This document shows, one piece after another, positions 52,910-61,862 of a stretch of DNA of 64,000 nt; within the stretch, counting starts at the first letter, position 1, and each line of letters begins with the position of its first letter. The position numbers and the translations under genes were made by a program. Below the pieces are notes generated by a model. It was not told the DNA's origin, ran no database searches, and saw only the letters and a program-made list of their open reading frames with translations. Where the stretch lies: assembly GCF_000067165.1 (NCBI RefSeq), contig NC_010162.1, positions 5,959,001-6,023,000 of the forward strand, given 5' to 3'. This DNA is from Sorangium cellulosum So ce56. Its GTDB lineage: Bacteria; Myxococcota_A; Polyangia; Polyangiales; Polyangiaceae.

Positions 52910-52925
52910 ACCTCGCTTTCGAGGT
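52910..52925 (-). promoter_or_regulatory. Hairpin sequestering the thiC Shine-Dalgarno site
   Basis: On the mRNA this reads ACCTCG-AAAG-CGAGGT, a perfect 6-bp stem with a GNRA-like AAAG tetraloop. The 3' arm contains the GAGGT ribosome-binding site five bases before the AUG. Folding would block initiation. Six base pairs could equally be chance. Confidence 0.5.
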
Positions 52926-53058
52926 GGGCGGTTTAGGTCGCGACCGCGCGCGACGCAAGCGCCGCGTCGCGCCTGGCCGCCCGACCTCGAGGCGGCGAGA
53001 GAGCGCGCCTCTACCAGCGCTCGCCCAGCGCTCGCCGCTGGCCACGCGCGCGCCGCTG

Positions 53059-53505
53059 TCAGGGCGGCGGCGCTTCGGGGAGCTCGGTCATCATGCCGAG
53101 CGTCTGGGCGCCGGCGGCCTTCGCGCCGTCGAGCACCTCCACGACGGTGCCGTAGACGGCGCCGTCGTCGGCGACGACGAAGACGATCCTGTCCTGAGGC
53201 CTGCTGTAGCGCTCGATCAGCGGCCTGAGCGTGCCCACGAGCTCGGCGCTCTCGACCCGCTCGTCGTTCACCCGCAGCTCACCTTGCGCGCTCACCCGGA
53301 CGACGAGCTGGTCGGGCGGCGGCGGGGTGTCCTGCTTGACCTGCTCGGTGTCCGGCACGCGCACGCCGATGTCCTTCTCGAGCAGCGGCGTCACGACCAT
53401 GAAGATGATGAGCAGCACCAGCACGACGTCGACGAGCGGCGTCACGTTGATGTCGGAGTTCAGGGGCACCGCCGGCTTGATGACGAACTTCCTCTTCGCG
53501 CTCAT
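53059..53505 (-). CDS. exbD: ExbD/TolR-family protein
   Basis: 148 residues. It has a short cytoplasmic tail, one membrane helix with the critical Asp (NVTPLVDVVLVLLIIFMVV) and a periplasmic domain (LVVRVSAQGELRVN; RIVFVVADDGAVYG). With ExbB it forms the proton channel that energises TonB. It is the second of two exbD genes in this cluster, five bases after the stop of the other, so a heteromeric ExbD pair is plausible. Confidence 0.92.
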   Translation of the reverse strand: MSAKRKFVIKPAVPLNSDINVTPLVDVVLVLLIIFMVVTPLLEKDIGVRVPDTEQVKQDTPPPPDQLVVRVSAQGELRVNDERVESAELVGTLRPLIERYSRPQDRIVFVVADDGAVYGTVVEVLDGAKAAGAQTLGMMTELPEAPPP

Positions 53506-53510
53506 CGCCG

Positions 53511-53927
53511 CTATTTCCCCTTCAGCTCCTCGACCGCCAGCGAGACGCTCTTCGCGCCCGACTTGCGCGCCGTCTCCATCACCCTGCGGACGTCGCCGAA
53601 CGAGAGGCGCTGGTCCCCCTTGACCAGCACCCTGCGCCCCGGCTGCGCCGCGAGCTCGCGCGAGAGCCGCTCGGCGAGCCCGGCGTCATCGTATCTGTCG
53701 TTCTCGACCCACACCGTCTTCTCCAGCGTCACGGAGAGGATCAGCGGGTCCACCTCCTTCTTCTCCTCGTCCACCTCCGCGGCCTGCGGCAGCTTCACGT
53801 CCTTGCCGCGCTGGAGCATCGGCGTGACGACCATGAAGATGATGAGCAGGACGAGGACGACGTCGACGAGCGGCGTGACGTTGATCTCGCTCTTGGGGCC
53901 CCTCTGCGGGCCGACACCCATCCCCAT
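53511..53927 (-). CDS. exbD: ExbD/TolR-family protein
   Basis: 138 residues from ATG 53927; the frame extends to 54014 but overlaps nothing useful. It has the same plan as its neighbour: cytoplasmic tail, helix with conserved Asp (NVTPLVDVVLVLLIIFMVV), then a periplasmic domain (VLVKGDQRLSFGDVRRVMET). The two ExbD proteins share an almost identical helix but differ outside it, so this is an old duplication rather than a recent copy. It follows exbB by ~110 bp. Confidence 0.9.
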   Translation of the reverse strand: MGMGVGPQRGPKSEINVTPLVDVVLVLLIIFMVVTPMLQRGKDVKLPQAAEVDEEKKEVDPLILSVTLEKTVWVENDRYDDAGLAERLSRELAAQPGRRVLVKGDQRLSFGDVRRVMETARKSGAKSVSLAVEELKGK

Positions 53928-54038
53928 CGGAACGCTCGCTTCCCTGCTGGGCGCGTCACCGCCCGCCGCGCCGCGGGCGCGAGGCGCCGGGCGCCGCGCT
54001 CCGCGGAGAGGCACGCGGGGTGTCGCGCGGGTCCCCTG

Positions 54039-54755
54039 TCAAGCAGCCTCTTCGGCGGCCGGCGCGAGGCGCCCGTCGAGCCGCTTCGCCACGACGTCGA
54101 GGAGCTCGTTCGACGACTCCGAGATGTCGATCGCCCGGGCTTCGACCCAACCCTGGAGATAATTGTAGCCCATGACGGCCGGGATCGCGACGATCAGCCC
54201 GAAGGCGGTCGTGATGAGCGCCTCCGCGATACCCGCCGAGACGGTGCCGAGGCCGCCGGAGCCAGAGGCCGCCATCTGCTGGAACGCCGTCACGATGCCC
54301 ATGACCGTCCCGAGCAGCCCGACGAACGGCGCCGTGGATCCGACCGTGGCGAGCAGGCCATAACCTCGCTTCAGGCTGAGCACCTCGCGCTGCGCCTGCC
54401 GCTCGAGCGCCCGCGAGACCGACTCGAACACGCCGTCACGCTCGTGCCCCTGCGCCGGCAGCCGCGAGGGCGCGCTCGAGGCATAAGCGGCGAGCCCAGC
54501 GCCGATGACGCGCCCGAGATAGCCGCTCTCGCCGCCCGGCCTGGCGGCGGTCCAGGCCCCCTCGAGCTCGCCTCGAGCGAGCATCGGCCCGACCCGCGCC
54601 GCGAACGCGCGGGAGGCGGCGCGCGAAAGGAACGACACGACGAGGCGCTCGCCCAGGACGATCAGCGACGCAACGGACATGATGGCCAGCGCGAAGACAA
54701 TCAGCTTCGCGAAGAGCCCCATGTGGCCCCACAGCTCGGTCAACGTGAATTGCAT
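54039..54755 (-). CDS. exbB: ExbB/TolQ/MotA-family proton channel protein
   Basis: 238 residues from ATG 54755. It has three membrane helices: LIVFALAIMSVASLIVLGERL, then LLATVGSTAPFVGLLGTVMG and ALITTAFGLIVAIPAVMGYNY. The last two contain the MotA/TolQ/ExbB signature. It is an inner-membrane channel that uses proton flow to power TonB. It is downstream of tonB, with 189 bp between them that contain two palindromes (54797-54839), suggesting separate or regulated expression. Confidence 0.93.
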   Translation of the reverse strand: MQFTLTELWGHMGLFAKLIVFALAIMSVASLIVLGERLVVSFLSRAASRAFAARVGPMLARGELEGAWTAARPGGESGYLGRVIGAGLAAYASSAPSRLPAQGHERDGVFESVSRALERQAQREVLSLKRGYGLLATVGSTAPFVGLLGTVMGIVTAFQQMAASGSGGLGTVSAGIAEALITTAFGLIVAIPAVMGYNYLQGWVEARAIDISESSNELLDVVAKRLDGRLAPAAEEAA

Positions 54756-54796
54756 CGTCTCGCGCCTCCCGGCGCCCCATGTCGCGTGATGGTTTT

Positions 54797-54839
54797 GGTG
54801 CTGCTGGAGCAACACCTCAGGTGCTGCTGGAGCAGCACC
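54797..54839. promoter_or_regulatory. Twin 20-bp palindromes upstream of exbB
   Basis: GGTGCTGCTGGAGCAACACC (54797-54816) and GGTGCTGCTGGAGCAGCACC (54820-54839), three bases apart. The second is a perfect 9-bp dyad around GG and the first has one mismatch. They are 42-84 bp before exbB. Direct repetition of a dyad is typical of a dimeric repressor's operator. Confidence 0.6.
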
Positions 54840-54944
54840 TCTGTGGATGCCGAGCGGACTCGGCAGCACCGCAGCGCGGACCTGCCCGTACCCTTCTCTA
54901 CTACATACTCCAGCGGTTCAATAACACCCCTGCGCGCCCGGACG

Positions 54945-55736
54945 TCAAGGGAGCTTGAGCCGGATGTGGAACACGTAGTCCACCGAGACCGGGCGCCCCT
55001 GATACATGACGGGGGTGTAGCGATGCGTCGCGAGCGCATCGAGGATCGCCCGATCCATGTGAGGAAGCGACTTGGCCATCCGGCAGCCGGTCAACGAGCC
55101 GTCCAGCTTGATGATGCACTTGACAATCGCGAGCCCCTCGACGCGCGCGGCGAGCGCCTCGCGCGTGTACTGCGGGTCGCGCCCCGCGATCCTCGAAGGG
55201 CGGGTCATTCCGGCGCCGAACGCCAGCACCACGTTCTGCGGCGGCGCCGTGCTGCCCACCTGGCCGCCGACCTTGCCGCCCAGCTGACCGCCCATCTGCC
55301 CGCCGACCTCGCCGCCGACGGTGCCCCCCTGAACGCCGCCCTGGACTCCCCCCTCGACGCCGCCCGGCTGCTCCGGCGCATCCTCCTTGACCGGCTCCGG
55401 CTTTGGCTCTGGCTCACGCGCCTTGGCCTTGGGCTTCTCTGGCATGTCGTAGATGGTGTCAGGCGTCTTGACGGGCTTCGGCTGCTCGATGCGCTCCACC
55501 TTCGGCGGGCGCTTCGCGCCGCCGCCCGGAGGCGGCGGTGGCGGAGGAGGAGGAGGCGGCGGCGGCGGCGGGGCGAAAAATGTGACCTCGACGTCCTTCG
55601 GCGTCTCGGCTCGAGGGCGCGTCGCCTGCCAGAGGATGGCCCCCGCGACCGCCACGTGGGCGACGATGGAGAGCGCTGTCCCCGTCCCTAGCCGCCCCTG
55701 GGTGGCGGTAGCGCGACCGAGTACCGAGTCGAACAT
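54945..55736 (-). CDS. tonB: TonB-family energy-transduction protein
   Basis: 263 residues from ATG 55736. An N-terminal helix (LSIVAHVAVAGAILW) anchors it in the inner membrane. A run of 15 Pro follows, then Lys/Glu/Pro-rich and Gly-rich spacers (GGVQGGVQGG; VGGQMGGQLGGKVGGQVG), spanning the periplasm. The C-terminal TonB domain is AGRDPQYTREALAARVEG, IVKCIIKLDGSLTGCRM, LDALATHRYTPVMYQGRPV and VDYVFHIRLKL. It passes force to outer-membrane receptors, one of which is encoded divergently. Confidence 0.93.
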   Translation of the reverse strand: MFDSVLGRATATQGRLGTGTALSIVAHVAVAGAILWQATRPRAETPKDVEVTFFAPPPPPPPPPPPPPPPGGGAKRPPKVERIEQPKPVKTPDTIYDMPEKPKAKAREPEPKPEPVKEDAPEQPGGVEGGVQGGVQGGTVGGEVGGQMGGQLGGKVGGQVGSTAPPQNVVLAFGAGMTRPSRIAGRDPQYTREALAARVEGLAIVKCIIKLDGSLTGCRMAKSLPHMDRAILDALATHRYTPVMYQGRPVSVDYVFHIRLKLP

Positions 55737-55918
55737 GAGGGGTCGTAACTCCTAGGACTCGAGCCGATCGAGGTAGAGAAGCCGCGACGTATGGAAGCGT
55801 GCGGCGCCTACCCGGAGTGTACAAGCGCGCGAGTCCTACAAAAAAGTCTATTGTCTGGCGCGATTCCTGTCTAGGGTAAGGAAGGACTCGAGGGGCATAC
55901 ATTTCTGGAGGGAATTCC

Positions 55919-58900
55919 GTGAAGTTTCTCGAAAAGAGGCTGGAACACGGAGGGCGCTCACGTGCGCCGTTGGGGCCGTGGGCGGCGCTGCTGCTGCTCG
56001 CGATGACTTTGTTGACCGCGTACCCTGCGTTCGCGCAGACGGGCAGCGGCGTGCTCCTCGGGCGGGTAGTCGACGCGTCGAACAGGGCGCCGGCCGCCGA
56101 TGTGGTCGTGACGGCGACATCGCCAGCGCTGCAAGGGGAGCAGCTGGTCGTCACGGACGGCACTGGCCAGTACCGTATCCCGAACCTGCCGCCGGGCGAC
56201 TACACACTGCGCTTCGAAAAGGACACGTTCAAGCCGTACGCGCGCGGCGGGATCGCGGTCCGCGCCGCGACGACCATCCGCGTCAACGTCGAGCTGCTCC
56301 CGGAGGCGCTCAAGGCGGCGGAGATCGTCGTTGTCGGCCGCGCGCCGACGGTCGACGTCGGCTCGAGCAGCGTGAGCCAGAGCATCACCCAGGACTTCAC
56401 CCGGCGCATCGCCGTCTCGCCCCCCACGGGGAAGGGCGCCACGACCCGCTCCTTCGAGTCGGTCGCCGCGACCACGCCCGGGGCGCAGGCCGACAACTTC
56501 GGCACGTCCATCGCCGGCACCTCCTCCCCCGAGAACCAGTACGTGATCGACGGCCTGTCGGTGAACGACCCGGCCTACGGGATCATCGGCACGCCGCTCA
56601 CCATGGAGTTCATCAAGGAGGTCAACGTGGTGGCCGGCGGGTACATGCCCGAGTTCGGCCGCGCGACCGGGGGTGTCCTCGATGTCGTCACGAAGAGCGG
56701 CGGCAACGCCTTCCAGGGCTCGGTCTTCTTCAACATCGCGCCCGGCATCTTCGAGGGCGCGCCCAAGGCGGTCCGTCGCCAGGGCGAGACCATCCAGACG
56801 GACGAGACCCTGTCGTCGATCCGCGACTACGGGTTCGAGGTCGGCGGCCCCATCCTGAAGGACAAGCTCTGGTTCTACGCGGGCGCCGATCTCGCGTTCA
56901 AGAGCAACTCGATGGAGCGCAACCTGTTCGCCACGCGCTACGACCCCACGTTCGAGCCGGTGACCGATCCCAGGACCGGGCTCAACGTCGTCGACCGGCT
57001 GCCGGGGACGCAGCGCTTCTACCGCGCCGAGGAGCAGACGCTGCAGTACCTCGGGAAGCTGACCTACCAGATCGATCCGGACCACAGCGTCGCGCTCTCG
57101 GTCTACGGCTCGCCCTCCACCTCGGGCGGCAACGGCACGTTCGGGTTCGACCCGCAGCGGGGCGTGACCGAGCTCTCCAACATCACCGGCGAGTATGGCG
57201 CGACGGCGCACGAGTACGTGGCGTCGTCCACCGACGTCGCGCTGAAGTGGTCGTCTGCGTTCAAGAACAAGACCCTGCTCCTCGACGCGACGCTCGGCTG
57301 GCACGGCCAGCGGAGCGCGCGGCTGCCCCCGGACGGCTCGGAGCTCGGGACGCGCGAGGGCCTGGCGGGCGTGCCCCTCATGGTCTGGCAGCGGTACGAC
57401 CCGACCCCGTACTCGATCTACGATTTCGAGAAGCTCTCGCCCGAGGCCCGGGCCATGTGCCAGCCGCTGACGACGCAGACCGGCGAGATCGCCGCGGTGC
57501 CCTGCGCGGTGCGCCAGTACTGGCAAGGCGGCCCCGACTTCATCGATGACGCCTCGCTCAACCGCTTCCAGCTGAAGGCGATGGTGACGAGCATCTTCGA
57601 GGGGCTCGGGCACCACGTGGTCAAGGCCGGCATCGACGGCGAGATCACGACGTACAAGCACATCAAGGCGTACGCGGGCGGCACCACCTACGTGGAGGAG
57701 GGGGGCGGGGACATGTCCCACGACGAGCGACAGTTCGGCTTCCTGACCGGTCCGGACGGCCTGACGACCGGCCCCGGCGCCAGGGACTATGTGATCCAGG
57801 ACAAGCTCACGGTGTCGTCGCTCGGGGCGACGATCGGCGCCTTCGCGCAGGACAGCTGGAGCATCCTCGACCGGGTGACGTTGAACATCGGCCTGCGCTA
57901 CGACGCGCAGTACCTGTACGCGAGCGACGGCACGCTCGGGCTGGCGCTCGCGAACCAGTGGTCTCCGCGCGTGGGCGTCGTCTACGACATCACGCAGGAG
58001 GGGCGGTCGAAGGTGTTCGCGAACTACGCGCGGTATTACGAGAGCGTCCCCCTCGACATCATGGATCGCACGTTCGGCGACGAGCGGTACATCCGCTCCT
58101 CCCACCGCGGGGGCGCCAGCGGCTGTAACCCTGGGGACCCCGAGGACGCGACGGGTTATGGCGAAGGCCAGTGCCGGAACGACGACAGCCGGGTTCCATA
58201 CGACGAGGCCTTCGGCGCCTCAGGGGCCTTCAACCACGACCCGAACAGGAACTGGTTCACGTTCGGCGGCGGCAAGGCCCCGGTGGATCCGGATCTCGAG
58301 CCGCAGTCGTCCGACGAGATCGTGATCGGCGGCGAGTACGAGGTCATCCCGAACGGGCGTGTCGGCGCGCTGTACACGAAGCGCTGGATGAACAACGTCA
58401 TCGAGGACATGAGCCGGGACGAGGCGAACACCTACTTCATCGGCAACCCCGGGAAGGGGATCGCCAAGGACTTCGCGGAGGCGAGGCGCGATTACGACGC
58501 GCTGACCCTCTATTTCAACAAGACCTTCTCCGACCTGTGGCTCGCCCAGGTGAGCTATACGCTGTCGTACCTGCGAGGCAACTATCCGGGCCTCTTCAAG
58601 CCCGAGACCGACCAGCTCGATCCGAACATGAACACGGAGTTCGATCTGGCGTCGCTCCTCGTCAACCGCGATGGGGCCCTGCCCGGCGACAACACGCACG
58701 AGATCAAGGTCTACGGCGCGAAGGCGATCGAGCTCCCGAAGGGCATGGTCCTCGACCTCGGCCTCACGTACAGGTCCCGCTCGGGCGCCCCCATCGGCGC
58801 CTGGGGAGCGCACTACCTGTATGGCACCGACGAGGCGTTCATCCTGCCTCGAGGCGAAGGCGGCCGCCTCCCCTGGATCCACAACATCGACGGTCACATC

Positions 58901-59194
58901 GGCTATTCGGTCAAGCTCGCGAAGGACAGCGAGCTCACCGTCACCATGGATGTCTTCAACATCTTCAACTTCCAGGAGACCGTCCAGGTGGACGAGCGCT
59001 ACACGAGCGAGTACGTCGACCCCTGCGTCGGTGGAACGAAGGAAGATCTGAACCCGAGCAGCGGCCCGACGTGCGTGAAGAACCACAACACCGGCGAGCC
59101 GCTCGATCCCAAGGCCGTGAACCCGAACTACGGTGAGCCGACGCAGTTCCAGACACCGCGGCAGTTCCGGTTCGGCGCGCGGGTGACGTTCTAG
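55919..59194 (+). CDS. TonB-dependent outer-membrane receptor with carboxypeptidase-regulatory-like domain
   Basis: 1091 residues from GTG 55919, with GGAGGG just before. A signal peptide ends around AYPAFAQ. Residues ~45-135 are a CarboxypepD_reg-like domain (LLGRVVDASNRAPAADVVV; GTGQYRIPNLPPGDYTLRF). The plug follows (VVGRAPTVDVGSS; NQYVIDGLSVNDP; EFGRATGGVLDVVTKSGGN), then a ~800-residue beta barrel ending in RQFRFGARVTF, with aromatic final residue as usual for barrel assembly. The substrate is unknown. It is divergent from tonB, so uptake and energy transduction are encoded together. Confidence 0.93.
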   Translation: MKFLEKRLEHGGRSRAPLGPWAALLLLAMTLLTAYPAFAQTGSGVLLGRVVDASNRAPAADVVVTATSPALQGEQLVVTDGTGQYRIPNLPPGDYTLRFEKDTFKPYARGGIAVRAATTIRVNVELLPEALKAAEIVVVGRAPTVDVGSSSVSQSITQDFTRRIAVSPPTGKGATTRSFESVAATTPGAQADNFGTSIAGTSSPENQYVIDGLSVNDPAYGIIGTPLTMEFIKEVNVVAGGYMPEFGRATGGVLDVVTKSGGNAFQGSVFFNIAPGIFEGAPKAVRRQGETIQTDETLSSIRDYGFEVGGPILKDKLWFYAGADLAFKSNSMERNLFATRYDPTFEPVTDPRTGLNVVDRLPGTQRFYRAEEQTLQYLGKLTYQIDPDHSVALSVYGSPSTSGGNGTFGFDPQRGVTELSNITGEYGATAHEYVASSTDVALKWSSAFKNKTLLLDATLGWHGQRSARLPPDGSELGTREGLAGVPLMVWQRYDPTPYSIYDFEKLSPEARAMCQPLTTQTGEIAAVPCAVRQYWQGGPDFIDDASLNRFQLKAMVTSIFEGLGHHVVKAGIDGEITTYKHIKAYAGGTTYVEEGGGDMSHDERQFGFLTGPDGLTTGPGARDYVIQDKLTVSSLGATIGAFAQDSWSILDRVTLNIGLRYDAQYLYASDGTLGLALANQWSPRVGVVYDITQEGRSKVFANYARYYESVPLDIMDRTFGDERYIRSSHRGGASGCNPGDPEDATGYGEGQCRNDDSRVPYDEAFGASGAFNHDPNRNWFTFGGGKAPVDPDLEPQSSDEIVIGGEYEVIPNGRVGALYTKRWMNNVIEDMSRDEANTYFIGNPGKGIAKDFAEARRDYDALTLYFNKTFSDLWLAQVSYTLSYLRGNYPGLFKPETDQLDPNMNTEFDLASLLVNRDGALPGDNTHEIKVYGAKAIELPKGMVLDLGLTYRSRSGAPIGAWGAHYLYGTDEAFILPRGEGGRLPWIHNIDGHIGYSVKLAKDSELTVTMDVFNIFNFQETVQVDERYTSEYVDPCVGGTKEDLNPSSGPTCVKNHNTGEPLDPKAVNPNYGEPTQFQTPRQFRFGARVTF

Positions 59195-59224
59195 GCGCGT
59201 CGCGCGCGGGAAAGGATGCAAGCG

Positions 59225-60220
59225 ATGAAGAAGCGATGGCTTGTTTGGATGGCAGGGCTCGCGGCGCTCTCACCGCTCGCGGCGATGTCTCCGGGCTGCT
59301 CGCAGCCCAAGCCCGAGTGCACGGTCGGCGGCGCCCTCGCGTCCCCGTTCGCGGCGAAGTTCACCCGGATCGACGGGGATGCCGATGGCCCGTGTGCTCG
59401 GAAGGACGGGACTGTCGAGCTGGTCGGGATGCAGGTGTACACTCGGGACGAGAATGGCGACCAGCTCCCCGACAGCGAGAAGCTCGTCGCGATCCAGACC
59501 CTGGAATTCGGCACGTGGTATCGCGGCGGCGCCGCGATCGACCCGAACCCGGATCTGAACCCGTTCGCGATCGGTGCCTTCGCGTCGCGCGAATCGGATG
59601 GCAATGAGATCTGCACGGTGCCGACGTTCGATCCCGCCGAGGTGGTGTTGCTGCCCGGCGGCGAGGGCGGCGCTGGCGGCGAGGGCGGAGCCGGCGGCGC
59701 TGGCGGAGCCGGTGGTGCCGGCGACGGCGGCGCTGGCGGAGCCGGTGGTGCCGGCGACGGCGGCGCTGGCGGAGCCGGTGGTGCCGGCGACGGCGGTGCC
59801 GGTGGCGCCGGGGAAGGCGGCGCAGGCGGTGCCGGTGGCGCTGGTGGCGCCGGCGGTGCGGGCGAGGACGGCGGTGGGGATGGCGGCGTACCGCCGGTGG
59901 CGCCGGGATCGCACAAGCTCGAGTGGCGCAACATGCGCGTGTACGTGACAGCCTCCAACCTCGGCAATCAATTCGAGGCAGAGGTCACCTACTCGGAGGA
60001 GAGCTGCTCGGCGACGTACAAGGTCGTCGGAGTCTGGCCGGCCATCGATTGTCGGGTCTACGCCCCGAATCCCGAGCCCGGGGGCGCTCCGATCCCCACG
60101 GACAAGGGCGATGATGCCCTCTGCGTGAATGCTCGCATCTCCCCGGAGCTCAAGGTGAAATGCGACGCCGGCGCGGGCCTGTGCGTGCTCGACGCGGACT
60201 CCATCCCCGCCCTGAAATAG
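59225..60220 (+). CDS. Gly/Ala-repeat lipoprotein downstream of the receptor
   Basis: 331 residues from ATG 59225; ATG 59216 is also in frame but has no space for a ribosome site (AAAGG lies just before 59216). The signal peptide ends in lipobox MSPGC. Residues ~20-140 are a globular part (VGMQVYTRDENGDQLPDSEK). Residues ~140-220 are nearly all Gly/Ala/Asp/Glu, built from an 11-residue unit GDGGAGGAGGA. A C-terminal domain follows, with paired Cys (SCSATYKVVGVWPAIDC; CDAGAGLCVLD). It probably sits on the outer membrane and is cotranscribed with the receptor, perhaps as a surface partner. Confidence 0.82.
   Translation: MKKRWLVWMAGLAALSPLAAMSPGCSQPKPECTVGGALASPFAAKFTRIDGDADGPCARKDGTVELVGMQVYTRDENGDQLPDSEKLVAIQTLEFGTWYRGGAAIDPNPDLNPFAIGAFASRESDGNEICTVPTFDPAEVVLLPGGEGGAGGEGGAGGAGGAGGAGDGGAGGAGGAGDGGAGGAGGAGDGGAGGAGEGGAGGAGGAGGAGGAGEDGGGDGGVPPVAPGSHKLEWRNMRVYVTASNLGNQFEAEVTYSEESCSATYKVVGVWPAIDCRVYAPNPEPGGAPIPTDKGDDALCVNARISPELKVKCDAGAGLCVLDADSIPALK
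59693..59806 (+). repeat. 33-bp tandem repeats in the Gly-rich region
   Basis: Units beginning GGCGACGGCGGCGCTGGC, 33 bp long and encoding GDGGAGGAGGA, at 59720-59752 and 59753-59785, with partial copies on both sides. Confidence 0.85.
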
Positions 60221-60229
60221 GCAACCTGG

Positions 60230-60258
60230 CGGGCGGGGCGCCCATCGCCCCGCCCGCG
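60230..60258 (+). terminator. Terminator hairpin after the Gly-rich lipoprotein gene
   Basis: GCGGGCGGGGCG (60230-60241) and CGCCCCGCCCGC (60247-60258) form a perfect 12-bp all-GC stem with a 5-nt loop, starting 9 bp after the stop. There is no T-tract. Confidence 0.6.
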
Positions 60259-60474
60259 CGCCTCCGGCCCTCTCCCCTCACCTCCCGCAAAACGTCATCG
60301 CCCAGGCGCATCCCTCGTCGTCCGAAGGCGGCGGGCTCGAAGAGCCCCCGTTCGCCGCGCGGCGCCGGCGAGGGTCGAGGGTCGAGCGAGAGGTGATGAG
60401 CGTCCGCGACGACGCGCTCGGCCGGCGGCCCCGAGGTCAGCGCAGCTCACGGCGCGATCCCTCGGACCGCCGGC

Positions 60475-61776
60475 TCACGGCGCGGGTTTGACGGCCAGCC
60501 TCGCCAGCGCCGCGCAGCCGGCCCCGCTCGCGATCTCGAGCTTCGCCGTGAGCGCGCACAGGCGCGACGCCCGCTCGAGCGCCGCCGGATCGCCCGATAC
60601 GATGGCCCGCTTGGACTCGTATCCGGTCCGGACCGCGAGCATCGTCTGCGCGCGGGGGGGCAGCTCCGCGCGCCGCGCCACGAGCAAATCGCCGAGCTTC
60701 GGGCCGGGATCGGCGGCCGGCGCCCACGTCCAGACCGACGCGACCAGGGCGTCCGCGAAGGCGGCGCGCAGCTCGTCGCCGCCGCGCGCGCCCTCGCACG
60801 GCAGCGCGGGGCCGGCCGGTCCGACGTCGGTCGCGAGAAGCCTCCGCCCCGCGATCCGCCGGAGCAGATCCTTCTCCACGCCGGCGATCTTGCCGTCGTC
60901 GTCCGAGAACGCCCCCGCCTTGAACCGCACGGCGAGCGCGGCGCACTTCTCGTCGCGCTCCGCGCGCAGCCGCTGCTCCTCGCGGGCCCTCTCCTCGGCG
61001 CGCAGCCGCTCCTCGCGCTCGCGCGCCTCGCGGGCCTCCACCGCGGCGCACTGCTCTAGCCGCGCGGCCACGCGCCGCTGCTGCTCGCTCGCCGCGCGGC
61101 CGAGATCGTCCTCCGCGATGTCGCGGACCGCGCACACCTCCGGGCGCTCCAGGACCGCATCGACGCGCGCGCGGGCGGCGCGGAGCCGCACGATCACCGA
61201 CAGCGCCGCGACGATCACGAGCGCCGACACCACGATCGACGCGATCCTGCGGAGCCTCCGCCGGCGATACGCCTTGGCGAGCGCGCCGCCGCCGCTCTCG
61301 TCGAGCAGCTTGCGGCAGCGGCCGATCATCGCCTGCCATTGCGCGATGTCCTCGGCGAGCACCTGGAGCGGCTCGGCGAACGGGCGATCGCGCCGGACCT
61401 TGTTCGCCAGCCGCTCGAGCCACATGCCAGCGTCGGGGGCCCGACCGTGGTCGGTCACCTCGGCGACGCCCTCGAGCAGCCCGCCGATGCGCCCGGCGTA
61501 GACGTCCCAGGCGAGGAGCGCCTCGGACTGGCTGTCGCCGAGCCGCTCGATGGCCTCGCGCACGTCGGCCATCGGGAGCAGGCGCTCGACGTCCTCCCGG
61601 CGCACGCCCGCGAGCTTCGCGGCTTGATCGACGCCGCGCTGGAAGCCTCCGAGGAGCCCCTCCGGCGCCAGCTCGCGGAGCCCCTCCGGCACCCGCCTCG
61701 CCTGCATGCACGCGCCGGCGTGGTGCAGCGGGCCCATCGCGCAGGTCAGGAAGGTGCCGCCGAGCTTCACGTCCAT
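60475..61776 (-). CDS. Hypothetical single-pass membrane protein with coiled coil
   Basis: 433 residues from ATG 61776, with GGAGAG 12-14 nt upstream. The N-terminal ~175 residues are soluble and helical (DVKLGGTFLTCAMGPLHHAG; ERLLPMADVREAIERLGDSQ). A membrane helix is at about 185-205 (IASIVVSALVIVAALSVIV). A Glu/Arg-rich coiled coil runs from ~255 to 285 (EAREAREREERLRAEERARE). The rest is a ~140-residue globular C-terminal domain with LRRIAGRRLLATDVGPAGP and SVWTWAPAADPGPK. I do not recognise the family. It may be an envelope scaffold. Confidence 0.7.
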   Translation of the reverse strand: MDVKLGGTFLTCAMGPLHHAGACMQARRVPEGLRELAPEGLLGGFQRGVDQAAKLAGVRREDVERLLPMADVREAIERLGDSQSEALLAWDVYAGRIGGLLEGVAEVTDHGRAPDAGMWLERLANKVRRDRPFAEPLQVLAEDIAQWQAMIGRCRKLLDESGGGALAKAYRRRRLRRIASIVVSALVIVAALSVIVRLRAARARVDAVLERPEVCAVRDIAEDDLGRAASEQQRRVAARLEQCAAVEAREAREREERLRAEERAREEQRLRAERDEKCAALAVRFKAGAFSDDDGKIAGVEKDLLRRIAGRRLLATDVGPAGPALPCEGARGGDELRAAFADALVASVWTWAPAADPGPKLGDLLVARRAELPPRAQTMLAVRTGYESKRAIVSGDPAALERASRLCALTAKLEIASGAGCAALARLAVKPAP

Positions 61777-61814
61777 CGAACCGTGGCTCTCCTCTCCACG
61801 ACTCTCCACGAGAT

Positions 61815-61860
61815 ACCCTGGACAGCGCGGCGCGGAAAGGCTCGCCGCGCTGTCCAGGGT
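61815..61860 (-). terminator. Perfect 18-bp hairpin after the methyltransferase gene
   Basis: ACCCTGGACAGCGCGGCG (61815-61832) and CGCCGCGCTGTCCAGGGT (61843-61860) are exact complements with a 10-nt loop, directly after the methyltransferase stop at 61863. It is a strong intrinsic-type hairpin without a U-tract. Confidence 0.7.
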
Positions 61861-61862
61861 GA

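Noticed and set aside
52905..53058. TPP riboswitch before thiC
   Set aside because: No recognisable TPP core (CUGAGA and the ACCUGAUCUGG-type box) on the minus strand; only the small hairpin is visible.
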